A stretch of DNA of 35,600 bases, from NCBI GenBank assembly GCA_028712565.1, contig JAQTPW010000002.1, positions 1 to 35,600 of the forward strand, read 5' to 3'. This document shows, one piece after another, positions 29,159-35,600 of the stretch. The notes below the pieces were generated by a model. It did no database searches, was not told where the DNA came from, and saw nothing but the letters and a program-made list of their open reading frames with translations. The DNA is from Minisyncoccota bacterium (lineage in GTDB: Bacteria > Patescibacteriota > Minisyncoccia > Minisyncoccales > JAQTPW01). The translations under genes were made by a program, and so were the position numbers. Every line of letters starts with the position of its first letter. Position 1 is the stretch's first letter.

Positions 29159-29538
29159 TGAGGCAAAACAGGAGATTGGATTATAGTCAAAGACGGGTCA
29201 ATTGTTTTTAAAATCAGCCAAGAGGTGAAAATGATTAATAAGCCCAAAAGCGCAGAATAAATTTTATCTTTTGCGTCGCCTATTCTGCTTGGGCTTCCCG
29301 ATGAAACCAGCCATTCAATTCCTCCCCAAGTTATCATTACAAAAGCGGCAATGCCCGATATTCCTATAATTAAGTAATAAAACCAGAGTATAAGTTCTCC
29401 CAGATCCATATCCAATTCAAGTTTTACTTTCCCCAACCCCGGGATATTTATTTCCGGATAACTTAATTCCAAAGCCAAAGAAGCAATAGGGGCCAAAAGC
29501 AGCGAAATTAAAATTATTGAGGTTAAAAATCTTTTCAT
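29155..29538 (-). CDS. T4SS pilin-like two-helix membrane protein
   Basis: The 127-aa protein starts with a signal-like segment (FLTSIILISLLLAPIASLALE) followed by two hydrophobic helices, at about residues 50-72 and 91-113. A short loop between them holds GGIEWLVSSGSPSRIGDAKDKI. This layout (signal, two helices, short Gly/Ser/basic loop) is that of the VirB2/TrbC-like T4SS pilin family, common in Patescibacteria. It is encoded 45 bases after the VirB4 ATPase on the same strand, which supports the call. Mature subunits would form a pilus or channel lining. The stop overlaps the jag stop tail-to-tail. The exact role is not shown by sequence. Confidence 0.8.
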   Translation of the reverse strand: MKRFLTSIILISLLLAPIASLALELSYPEINIPGLGKVKLELDMDLGELILWFYYLIIGISGIAAFVMITWGGIEWLVSSGSPSRIGDAKDKIYSALLGLLIIFTSWLILKTIDPSLTIIQSPVLPH

Positions 29539-29583
29539 TAGTTTACTATAACATTTTTCAAAATAATTTCTGAATTCAACAAG

Positions 29584-31362
29584 CTATTCCTTGGCTTGTT
29601 TTATTTTTAATACTTCTTCTGGCGAGGTGGTAATTATCTGGTCTTCAGTGTAAGAGGAGACAACTCTTATCTGGACGTGCTTTTGGCCGGCAAAAAATAT
29701 GCCTTCCCCTACCGAGGACTCCAACAAAGCCATTTTTTCATAATCGGTTAAATTAAAAGTCCCTTGGACAATGTCTATTGTGGCTGAAGATTGTTTCATT
29801 AATAAAAGCAAAGAAGAGTTTGTGATAATCGGCTGGCCATATTCTGATTTCATAAAGTCGTTGACGTCCTGGCTTATAGTCGTCACTCCAAGCCAGTATT
29901 TTCTGGCTCTTTTTACGACCCCGAACAAGAAAGAGGCCCCGTCCGCCGTCTGCATCAGCCACCACGCCTCATCAACTACTAAAATTCTTTTTTTAAGCTC
30001 CGACCTGACTGCGTTCCAGATATATCTCATCACAATAAACATTGCCATAGGCCTCAATTCATCTTCCATGTCCCTGATTCCGAAAGAAACAAATTGTTTT
30101 TCCAAAGAAATATTTGTCGGCTTGTTGAAAAACTGTGCAAAAGTTCCTTTGGTGAATTTTCTGACTCTGTTTACCAATGATTCCGTTCCTTCCATGCCTT
30201 CCAAAACAGATTCAAAATCCTGCATAATCGGGATTTTTTTTGCCCAAGTTTCAGAATCAGTTTCGGGAGTTATGTCTTTTGCCGCATAGGTTTCTGTCAA
30301 AGCCCTGTCAATAATTGCGTCTTCTTCCGGAGTTAACCCGCCAAGCATTACTCTTAATAACCCCACCAGATTTATTATATTTGACCTTAAAACATCTTCT
30401 GGGTTTTCATCTTCTCTTGGCGTCGGCAAATCAAATGGGTTTATTTGGTTTCCAGAAGCCAGAGAAAGGTTTATAAAAGACCCTCCAACGGCTTCAGATA
30501 GGGCCTTGTACTCGTTTTCGGGGTCAACAACGATTACATCCACTCCCAGCATTAAATATCTTAATATCTCCAATTTTAAAGCATAGGATTTTCCGGATCC
30601 TGCCACTCCAAAACAGCAAAGATTTGAGTTTTCCAAGCCGAACCTGTCAAACAAAATCAATGAGCTGTTATGCATATTGATCCCGTATAAAATGCCTTCA
30701 TTCGAGCTCAAATCAAATGAAACAAAAGGAAAAGTGCTTGATAGTGGTTCTGTGTTTATTAAATTATGTATCGCTAATTTATCCAAACCATAAGGAGATG
30801 TGGACACAAATCCTTCTTTTTGCTGGTAAAGCGCGGGTTTGATATAAATCAATCTCGATTCAAGTATTGACCTTAAAGTGGTTTCAATTTCTCGTAGTCC
30901 CTCTTCTTTGTCGGCATATATGGTCACATAAAGCCCGAGTTTGAACATTCTTTCTTGGGCAGACTGGAGCCGATCTCTTAAAGCTTCTAAATCCTGATAA
31001 GCAATTTCCAAAGCCGGGTCTCTAATTTCCCCCTTTTCTTGTTTGCGGATTATTTCTGCCTGGACTTCAGTCACGCTTCTTCTCAATTTCCGCAATTCGG
31101 TGCTGGTTTCAATGGGATGGATGAAAAAAGAAATATCCATTGGCGCATCCAGATTTATTATGGGAGACAGCCAGGCAGTGCTTAATTCTCGCGGATAGGA
31201 AAAAATAAAAAAGCTTTTTGCAAATCTTTCTCCCAATTTTAAATAATTTTGAGAAATCGTAATTGAAGCCGGGGCAATAATATCTGTTGCCCTGACTACA
31301 TCTTCCTCAAAAACTTTTTCCGGCACTCTCCTTCCCCCTTTTTTTAAAAATGGTATTCTCAT
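29584..31362 (-). CDS. VirB4/TraC-family ATPase of a type IV secretion system
   Basis: VirB4 is the cytoplasmic motor that energises T4SS assembly and substrate transport. The 592-aa protein has an N-terminal part with a coiled-coil region (about 85-140), then the RecA-like domain with Walker A FGVAGSGKS (251-259), VIVVDPENEY (277-286), Walker B LVVDEAWWLM (461-470) and TTISQDVNDF. All nucleotide-binding motifs are intact. It follows a separate 214-aa gene that carries the missing N-terminal part of VirB4/TraC; the two starts and stops are clean with a 14-base gap, so this looks like a natural split. The pilin gene comes next. Confidence 0.92.
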   Translation of the reverse strand: MRIPFLKKGGRRVPEKVFEEDVVRATDIIAPASITISQNYLKLGERFAKSFFIFSYPRELSTAWLSPIINLDAPMDISFFIHPIETSTELRKLRRSVTEVQAEIIRKQEKGEIRDPALEIAYQDLEALRDRLQSAQERMFKLGLYVTIYADKEEGLREIETTLRSILESRLIYIKPALYQQKEGFVSTSPYGLDKLAIHNLINTEPLSSTFPFVSFDLSSNEGILYGINMHNSSLILFDRFGLENSNLCCFGVAGSGKSYALKLEILRYLMLGVDVIVVDPENEYKALSEAVGGSFINLSLASGNQINPFDLPTPREDENPEDVLRSNIINLVGLLRVMLGGLTPEEDAIIDRALTETYAAKDITPETDSETWAKKIPIMQDFESVLEGMEGTESLVNRVRKFTKGTFAQFFNKPTNISLEKQFVSFGIRDMEDELRPMAMFIVMRYIWNAVRSELKKRILVVDEAWWLMQTADGASFLFGVVKRARKYWLGVTTISQDVNDFMKSEYGQPIITNSSLLLLMKQSSATIDIVQGTFNLTDYEKMALLESSVGEGIFFAGQKHVQIRVVSSYTEDQIITTSPEEVLKIKQAKE

Positions 31363-31376
31363 TTAAAATTTTAATT

Positions 31377-32021
31377 TTACTGCGCTAATTCTGGCGGAAC
31401 TTCGGGATAAAACCCGACCTCTGCCTCCTGCGGATGGTATAAGCTCCAGAAAAGCTCAATTAATTCAGGAGTAGTCAAAGGCATTGCAGTCAGCCCGCAT
31501 CTTCTTAGCCCCAGAGCCAGGAATTCCAACCTTTGCCAGAGCTGGCCCTTGTATCTTTGGAAATCCTCTTCTTTTAAAGATACGGGTGCGTCTGCTTTTT
31601 TGAAAATTTTGTTGATTTTTGGGGCTTCCTGCAAAAATGGCATGTAAAAAGGAACTACTACAAAAAAGTTTTTTGACATAATTGAGCCCTCTTTAATCAG
31701 TCCCTCAACGAATTCCCGGTAGCTCTCGGTTTGGACTTTCAAAAGCTCATTTTCCTGATTTCCTGAAAGCTCTTTTAGTTTTTCGATATAGCCCGTAATA
31801 TTTAATTTTCTTGACTGGACAAGGATTTGGCAGGAAAAATCCAAAGAATTTAAAAAGCTCTGGAATTGGTAAATTGTTGCATCTTGTTCTTCTTCCGATT
31901 TCAAAGCAAGGTTTAAAGATGAAACCATTAAAATTCCCCTTAAGGATTTGTCTTTTAAGACAACTACCCCTTCTTTAATTTGGTCTATTTCTAAAAAATC
32001 TTGTGTTGCTAAATTAGGCAT
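31377..32021 (-). CDS. TraC/VirB4 N-terminal-domain protein (separate gene)
   Basis: The 214-aa protein matches the N-terminal, non-ATPase part of TraC/VirB4. It begins with a beta-rich region (FLEIDQIKEGVVVLKDKSLRG), followed by NLALKSEEEQDATIYQFQSFLNSLDF, ILVQSRKLN and a pair of helical segments. The later ALGLRRCGLTAMPLTTPELIELFW and SLYHP are typical of the end of that domain. No Walker motif is present. The next gene carries the ATPase domain, so together they make a VirB4 in two pieces. It starts after the 348-bp repeat-filled gap that follows PrgI, so it may be separately expressed from the upstream genes. Confidence 0.8.
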   Translation of the reverse strand: MPNLATQDFLEIDQIKEGVVVLKDKSLRGILMVSSLNLALKSEEEQDATIYQFQSFLNSLDFSCQILVQSRKLNITGYIEKLKELSGNQENELLKVQTESYREFVEGLIKEGSIMSKNFFVVVPFYMPFLQEAPKINKIFKKADAPVSLKEEDFQRYKGQLWQRLEFLALGLRRCGLTAMPLTTPELIELFWSLYHPQEAEVGFYPEVPPELAQ

Positions 32022-32369
32022 TGGATTTGTACGAGTGGTAAAATTGGTAATGATTAGTAATGATTTGTACGATTTGTAAAGAGTTAAATGCTGGGATTGA
32101 TTGTGGTTTTAATAAATGCGTTTAATTTTTTTCCGATATCATTAATTTTTTCTGACTAGGTGGCTTCCTGCCACACCTCCAAATCTTCTATATTTTTTAT
32201 CGAACCCATACGAATTTATTAATTTTACAAAGTTTACAAATTAAACTAATTCCGTCCTCCCCCATACTAATCTTACTAATTTTTACTAATCATACTAATC
32301 ATACCAATCCGCTACCAATCGTACCAATCGTACCAATCGTACCAATCCGCTACCAATCGTACCAATCCG
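32022..32369. other. 348-bp gap in the T4SS locus, filled mostly with short repeats
   Basis: No gene is found on either strand. The left part (32028-32100) and right part (32205-32372) are short-period repeats. The middle is AT-rich and has a bulged hairpin (32158-32164 with 32170-32178, AGGTGGC with GCCACACCT) with no clear T-tract. I see no confident promoter, so the function of the gap is open. Confidence 0.55.
32028..32100. repeat. short-period repeat tract upstream of the TraC-like gene
   Basis: The plus strand repeats GGTAAAATTGGTAATGATT, AGTAATGATT, TGTACGATT and TGTAAAGAG at about 9-11-bp spacing. It shares words with the tract at 2230-2285. It lies within the start region of the TraC-like gene's leader. 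Confidence 0.5.
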
Positions 32370-32372
32370 TTA
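32205..32372. repeat. tandem TACCAATCG / TACTAATCA array
   Basis: From about 32264 the plus strand holds some eleven units of 9-11 bases: TACTAATCT, TACTAATTT, TACTAATCA twice, TACCAATCCGC, then TACCAATCG repeated, interspersed with TACCAATCCGC. The first 60 bases are more degenerate (ACGAATTTATT, ACAAAGTTTAC). It abuts the PrgI stop exactly. Units are too short and too regular for CRISPR. Confidence 0.8.
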
Positions 32373-32780
32373 CTTTATCCTCGTTTCTATTTTTGTTGAT
32401 AACTGTTTTAATTGACTTTTTCCAGCTAATTTTAATGAAGGCGTTTCTTTTTCAACCTCTTTTTCTAAAACCTTCGCTATTTTTGGAGAAACCTCTTTTT
32501 TCTTCCAAAGATAAATTTTTGGGGCAATTGAATAAAATAAGAAATTTTTAATAACCCCCGGTAGTGATTTCCCGTTAATCTGTAAAAATGCAAAGCCCAA
32601 AGCCGTTGCCATTATCGTGATTGTTGCCAATATCCATAGAAAGAAATTATATTCTCCCAGCGAGAAAAAAATAATAAAACAAATTGCAATGCCCAATGCC
32701 ACAGAAATGAACTGTCTAAGGGTGAGGGGCCCGATTATAGGTATTTCTTTTTCAATAAATTGCGGAAAAGTAAATCGCAT
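32370..32780 (-). CDS. PrgI-family membrane protein of the T4SS locus
   Basis: The 136-aa protein begins with the PrgI motif PQFIEKEIPIIGPLTLRQFI, followed by two hydrophobic helices (about 26-45 and 47-66) and a short loop with NGKSLP. It continues with a membrane-adjacent segment (NFLFYSIAPKIYLWKKKE) and a basic, Lys-rich C-terminal tail of about 40 residues. PrgI proteins are VirB3-like partners of VirB4 in Gram-positive-type conjugation systems, and the gene order here (before the TraC/VirB4 genes) supports that. It begins 5 bases after the 147-aa gene ends. Its stop is immediately followed by the tandem repeat array. Confidence 0.85.
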   Translation of the reverse strand: MRFTFPQFIEKEIPIIGPLTLRQFISVALGIAICFIIFFSLGEYNFFLWILATITIMATALGFAFLQINGKSLPGVIKNFLFYSIAPKIYLWKKKEVSPKIAKVLEKEVEKETPSLKLAGKSQLKQLSTKIETRIK

Positions 32781-32785
32781 ATTGT

Positions 32786-33229
32786 TTATTCAATAGGTTC
32801 TCGGTACACATCTTTCCCCGATGGTTTAAAAGGTTCTTTGTCCTGACCAGTTTGTTTATTTAACGTTTTTTCCGATTTTGCCCCCGAAGAGGTTTCTATT
32901 TTTTGGAGTTCTTCCAAGCTGTTTTTTACTGGGTAAAAAATTAGCCGGGTTATCTGCTGAGAGATTGTTTTAGCTAATGAATCAGTTAATTTAGCCCTTT
33001 CTTTAATGGTTTTTTGAAAATCGGACAATGGAATTATTCCCAATAAGGTTAACGCAACACAATCTGTTAATTCGGTAATTTCTTCATCTTCTAACTCATA
33101 CATTTTACTGGCATTATTTATCGTATCTGCAGTCTCTAATGAAAAAAGAGTTTCCTTAATATCTTCCGGCAGTTCGTCTATTAATTTATTGATTTCCTCT
33201 TGTTTAAATTCTTCTAACATAAAACGCAT
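32786..33229 (-). CDS. hypothetical 147-aa protein in the T4SS locus
   Basis: I do not recognise a named family. The protein is soluble and acidic in its N-terminal two thirds. FKQEEINKLIDELPEDIKETL and a following region of predicted helices (YELEDEEITELTDCVALTLLGI) resemble small all-helical regulatory or adaptor domains. The C-terminal 40 residues are charged and probably disordered (QTGQDKEPFKPSGKD). Start choice is open: ATG at 33229 (MRF) or the internal ATG at 33220 (MLEEF). It lies between the VirB6-like gene and PrgI with 5-base spacing to the latter, so it is probably part of the secretion locus, perhaps a cytoplasmic adaptor. Confidence 0.7.
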   Translation of the reverse strand: MRFMLEEFKQEEINKLIDELPEDIKETLFSLETADTINNASKMYELEDEEITELTDCVALTLLGIIPLSDFQKTIKERAKLTDSLAKTISQQITRLIFYPVKNSLEELQKIETSSGAKSEKTLNKQTGQDKEPFKPSGKDVYREPIE

Positions 33230-33286
33230 TTAATTTTTATACGCTAAACTTTTTTCGAATAATAATTATTTAAAAGCTTTATTTGC

Positions 33287-35600
33287 TTATGGGCTGGTTT
33301 GTTTCTTCTTTAAATCCGCCAATCTTTCATCTTCTTCTTTAATTTTTATTGCGTTTTGATATTGCCTTTTTTGGCTTGTTAATCTCTGCAACTCTTCGCG
33401 ATCCGAATCGCTTTTTACTGGCTTTCCATTTATTTGGTTAATTGTATTTTCACGATCTGAAATCATCTGTCTTAGCGAATCAATAGAATTTTCTGTTGCC
33501 AATTTAATTTTAGCTTCAGTTATATCTATAGAGCTTTTTATCTGAGCCATTCCTTTTCCCCCTCCTTGTCCTTTCTGTTGCTTCTTTATAGTTTCCAGTT
33601 GCTCCCTTAGTGAAACTAGCTTGTTTTTAAGCTCTTCAGTTGCCGCATAAGATCTTTCTTCAATCATTTTGTTTACTTGGCCTTGCGTATATTCTTTTCC
33701 GACTCCGGCGCTTCTTGCTCCAGGGCTAGTTAAATAACGAAGCACATCGTCACCAATTTCATCTATGCCCATTCCCGTGTTTTCATATTCCCCTTCTTTA
33801 AAAATGAACTGCAAAATTTTATCTCTTTCAGCTTTGTTCGCCCTTCTAGCAAGCTGGGGCATAAAATCAGCGCCCCTTTCTTTGATTAATGTCCTAATGG
33901 CAAATTTCCCCTCATCTGTATCGGGATTAAAGTTACTAGGCGCCATATAATATCCTTCAATTTCTTGGCTTTTCAATTTTTCTGGGGTTTTATCAATAAA
34001 ACTATTTAAAATTTTAATATCTTCGGCGTCGCCGTCGTCTTTGAGTTTCCCGGTTTTTTTATCGTATGTCGCATTGTATCCAAATTTTTCAGGATTAGTG
34101 ATAATGTGCCCAAATAAAGCCTTAACTATCGGACGATAACCCGGGGAACCCATTCTTTTTCCAGCTTCAATAATTTCTTTAATTTTTGAAGCGTGCGGAG
34201 CAAGTATTCCTTCTTTTAATGATTTTTCTATGTCGTCACTATCCTTATTTTCTATCGTGCCAACTAATAAGCCAGCCACCCTGTCCCAATTAACCAAAGG
34301 TCCCTTTAATAATTCTGCATTCATTTTCCTAAAATTATCTTCTGAATTTTTGTTGGTTGCTTCTTTTTTGCCATTATCAAATTTGGTTGAATCATACTTT
34401 TCTAAAGCCATTATTCCCTTCCCTGCGCCGACAGCCAAGGATCTTCCCACCCATCTTTTACCAAAACGAGCAATAGCTGGAAAAACACCGCCTTTACTCT
34501 TTTCAGTTTCCATGCCACTCGCTGCTAGGTTTTTTCCAAATTTCTCAATTTCCGGGAGAGCTTTTCTCGAAATGGCAGAAGTAGCAGGGTTTAAACCATA
34601 AGTGGCTGCAAGCATGGCAACTGTCTTTACGCCTTTTTCTACCGAGCTTATTATTTGTTGGGCGGCTTTGGGTGCCATAGACCGGCTAACTTTCGTTCCG
34701 ACAAAAAGAATTATTAAACCAAGGGTAGGAGCTAGAAGGTTTACGAAAATAGAAGCAACTCCGCCAATACCAATAGCTTGAGGATTTTGCGCCGCTTCAT
34801 TTAGTTTCGTAGTAATCTGGCTTGGATCAAATAATTGATTTATGGTTTGTTGGTTTGTGCTTTGCATTATCCAATTTGAAATCATAAGGAAAAAACCAAT
34901 GGGAATCCCAAGTATTGCCCACGAAATAAGCTCACTCAGCCAAGTAGAAAAATATTTTTTAGTTTGTGGCAGAATATAGAAAAGAAAAACTATAGGGGCT
35001 GAAATTGTCAAAAGCCATAGAAAAACCGTGCGGAGGAAAAATAAAACCCCGACATAAGAATAAGCCACTGCCCCTAATGTATAAAAAGCGGCAAGAACAA
35101 AACCCTGCACTACGGTTCCCATAATCGGCGCAAAAGCAACAATTGGGTCTCCCGATATGGTTTGCGGGATAGATTGAGAATAAACTTTAAAAATGCTTAA
35201 AAAATAATCCCAAGCCTGCACCCAGATGTTGTCGATATTTGCAACTCCGGTTTTCGATAGGAAAAAATTCCCAACTATATTCCCAATATCGACAATGACA
35301 CCAATTAGTACGGGGCTGAAATTAATCAAAAGGGCGACAATTATTAAAGTAGGCAAAAGCTTCTTTGTTTCATAATCTTTCAATTTCAAAATAGTAGACA
35401 GTCCTATAAATGCCAAAATAAGAAGCAAAAACATATCGGCAAAATCTCGTGTAAATCTCCACGCTTGGGCGACAATGAAATCCCGCCCCATCCCTAAATT
35501 TGAAGGAGTAATAGGTATTGTTAAAGACACTTTTGCAATCCACATTGCAAGGATTGTTGCAATTGAATATAATGCAGCGCCCAAAGCGGCAAGTATAAAC
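33287..35600 (-). CDS. VirB6/TrbL-like T4SS membrane protein, 5' end cut by window edge
   Basis: This large protein is open to the right edge: codons before residue GAALYSIATILAM continue hydrophobically (FILAAL), so the true start is beyond 35600. The N-terminal third (about 300 residues) has several membrane helices (FADMFLLLILAFIGL, TLIIVALLINFSPVLIGVIV, GALAYSYVGVLFFLR-like, LLAPTLGLIILFVGTKV). The C-terminal two thirds are charged and largely helical, ending in a coiled coil (EELKNKLVSLREQLETIKKQQ) and a Lys-rich tail. Polytopic N-terminus plus long cytoplasmic tail, with VirB4/PrgI/pilin genes downstream, fits a VirB6/TrbL-like channel component. I could not find a short diagnostic motif, so this rests on architecture and context. 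Confidence 0.75.
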   Translation of the reverse strand, partial: FILAALGAALYSIATILAMWIAKVSLTIPITPSNLGMGRDFIVAQAWRFTRDFADMFLLLILAFIGLSTILKLKDYETKKLLPTLIIVALLINFSPVLIGVIVDIGNIVGNFFLSKTGVANIDNIWVQAWDYFLSIFKVYSQSIPQTISGDPIVAFAPIMGTVVQGFVLAAFYTLGAVAYSYVGVLFFLRTVFLWLLTISAPIVFLFYILPQTKKYFSTWLSELISWAILGIPIGFFLMISNWIMQSTNQQTINQLFDPSQITTKLNEAAQNPQAIGIGGVASIFVNLLAPTLGLIILFVGTKVSRSMAPKAAQQIISSVEKGVKTVAMLAATYGLNPATSAISRKALPEIEKFGKNLAASGMETEKSKGGVFPAIARFGKRWVGRSLAVGAGKGIMALEKYDSTKFDNGKKEATNKNSEDNFRKMNAELLKGPLVNWDRVAGLLVGTIENKDSDDIEKSLKEGILAPHASKIKEIIEAGKRMGSPGYRPIVKALFGHIITNPEKFGYNATYDKKTGKLKDDGDAEDIKILNSFIDKTPEKLKSQEIEGYYMAPSNFNPDTDEGKFAIRTLIKERGADFMPQLARRANKAERDKILQFIFKEGEYENTGMGIDEIGDDVLRYLTSPGARSAGVGKEYTQGQVNKMIEERSYAATEELKNKLVSLREQLETIKKQQKGQGGGKGMAQIKSSIDITEAKIKLATENSIDSLRQMISDRENTINQINGKPVKSDSDREELQRLTSQKRQYQNAIKIKEEDERLADLKKKQTSP

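Noticed and set aside
29584-32021. VirB4 broken by a frameshift into two pseudogene parts
   Set aside because: The two frames have a clean stop and a new ATG 14 bases later, both keep complete domain blocks, and a TraC-N plus ATPase split is known in related organisms.
32264-32372. Possible CRISPR array in the tandem repeats
   Set aside because: Units are 9-11 bases and directly joined, with no spacers of 25-40 bases and no cas genes nearby.

Overview
The window is an AT-rich bacterial chromosome segment, densely packed, using the standard code (UGA is a normal stop, for example in ruvC). Several traits point to a Candidate Phyla Radiation (Patescibacteria/Parcubacteria-like) genome: a reduced type IV secretion locus with a two-transmembrane T4SS pilin, PrgI and a split VirB4/TraC; a MurE without the usual N-terminal domain; a lamin-tail surface protein; short housekeeping proteins; and a general lack of Shine-Dalgarno sequences. 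This assignment is inference from gene content, as no rRNA is present.

Layout. 1-4445 (minus): two small hypothetical genes, murE, archease, another small gene and the 5' part of rtcB (RNA ligation; archease is its known activator). 4501-8098 (plus): uvrB, an ArsB/NhaD-type permease and rpsT. 8107-16440 (minus): a run that reads, in transcription order, tsaE, a stand-alone Pol I-type 5'-3' exonuclease, a flavodoxin/membrane/coiled-coil protein, a FIST protein, a 70-aa protein, a soluble histidine kinase, two single-domain response regulators, mutM and holA. The middle six look like one signalling module. 16529-20907 (plus): a PilB/GspE ATPase, a lamin-tail protein, yebC, ruvC and a very acidic 55-aa protein. 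Between the ATPase and the lamin-tail gene lies a structured small RNA gene on the minus strand, with its own promoter and terminator. 20951-24287: tyrS (minus) and a bifunctional class A PBP (plus).

24417-29158 is the replication-origin neighbourhood: dnaN and dnaA on minus, then divergently rpmH-rnpA-yidD-yidC-jag on plus, with DnaA-box-like sites on both sides of dnaA. 29155-35600 (minus) is the type IV secretion locus: VirB6/TrbL-like membrane protein (cut by the window end), a 147-aa protein, PrgI, the TraC/VirB4 N-terminal part, the VirB4 ATPase and a pilin. No relaxase or coupling protein is in view.

Three things stand out. First, the signalling module, in which a flavodoxin-membrane protein and a separate kinase carry the same coiled-coil repeat. 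Second, a family of roughly 10-bp-periodic repeats that sits in frame inside murE and uvrB and also fills gaps at murE/archease and in the secretion locus. Third, the unassigned structured RNA at 17835-17978.
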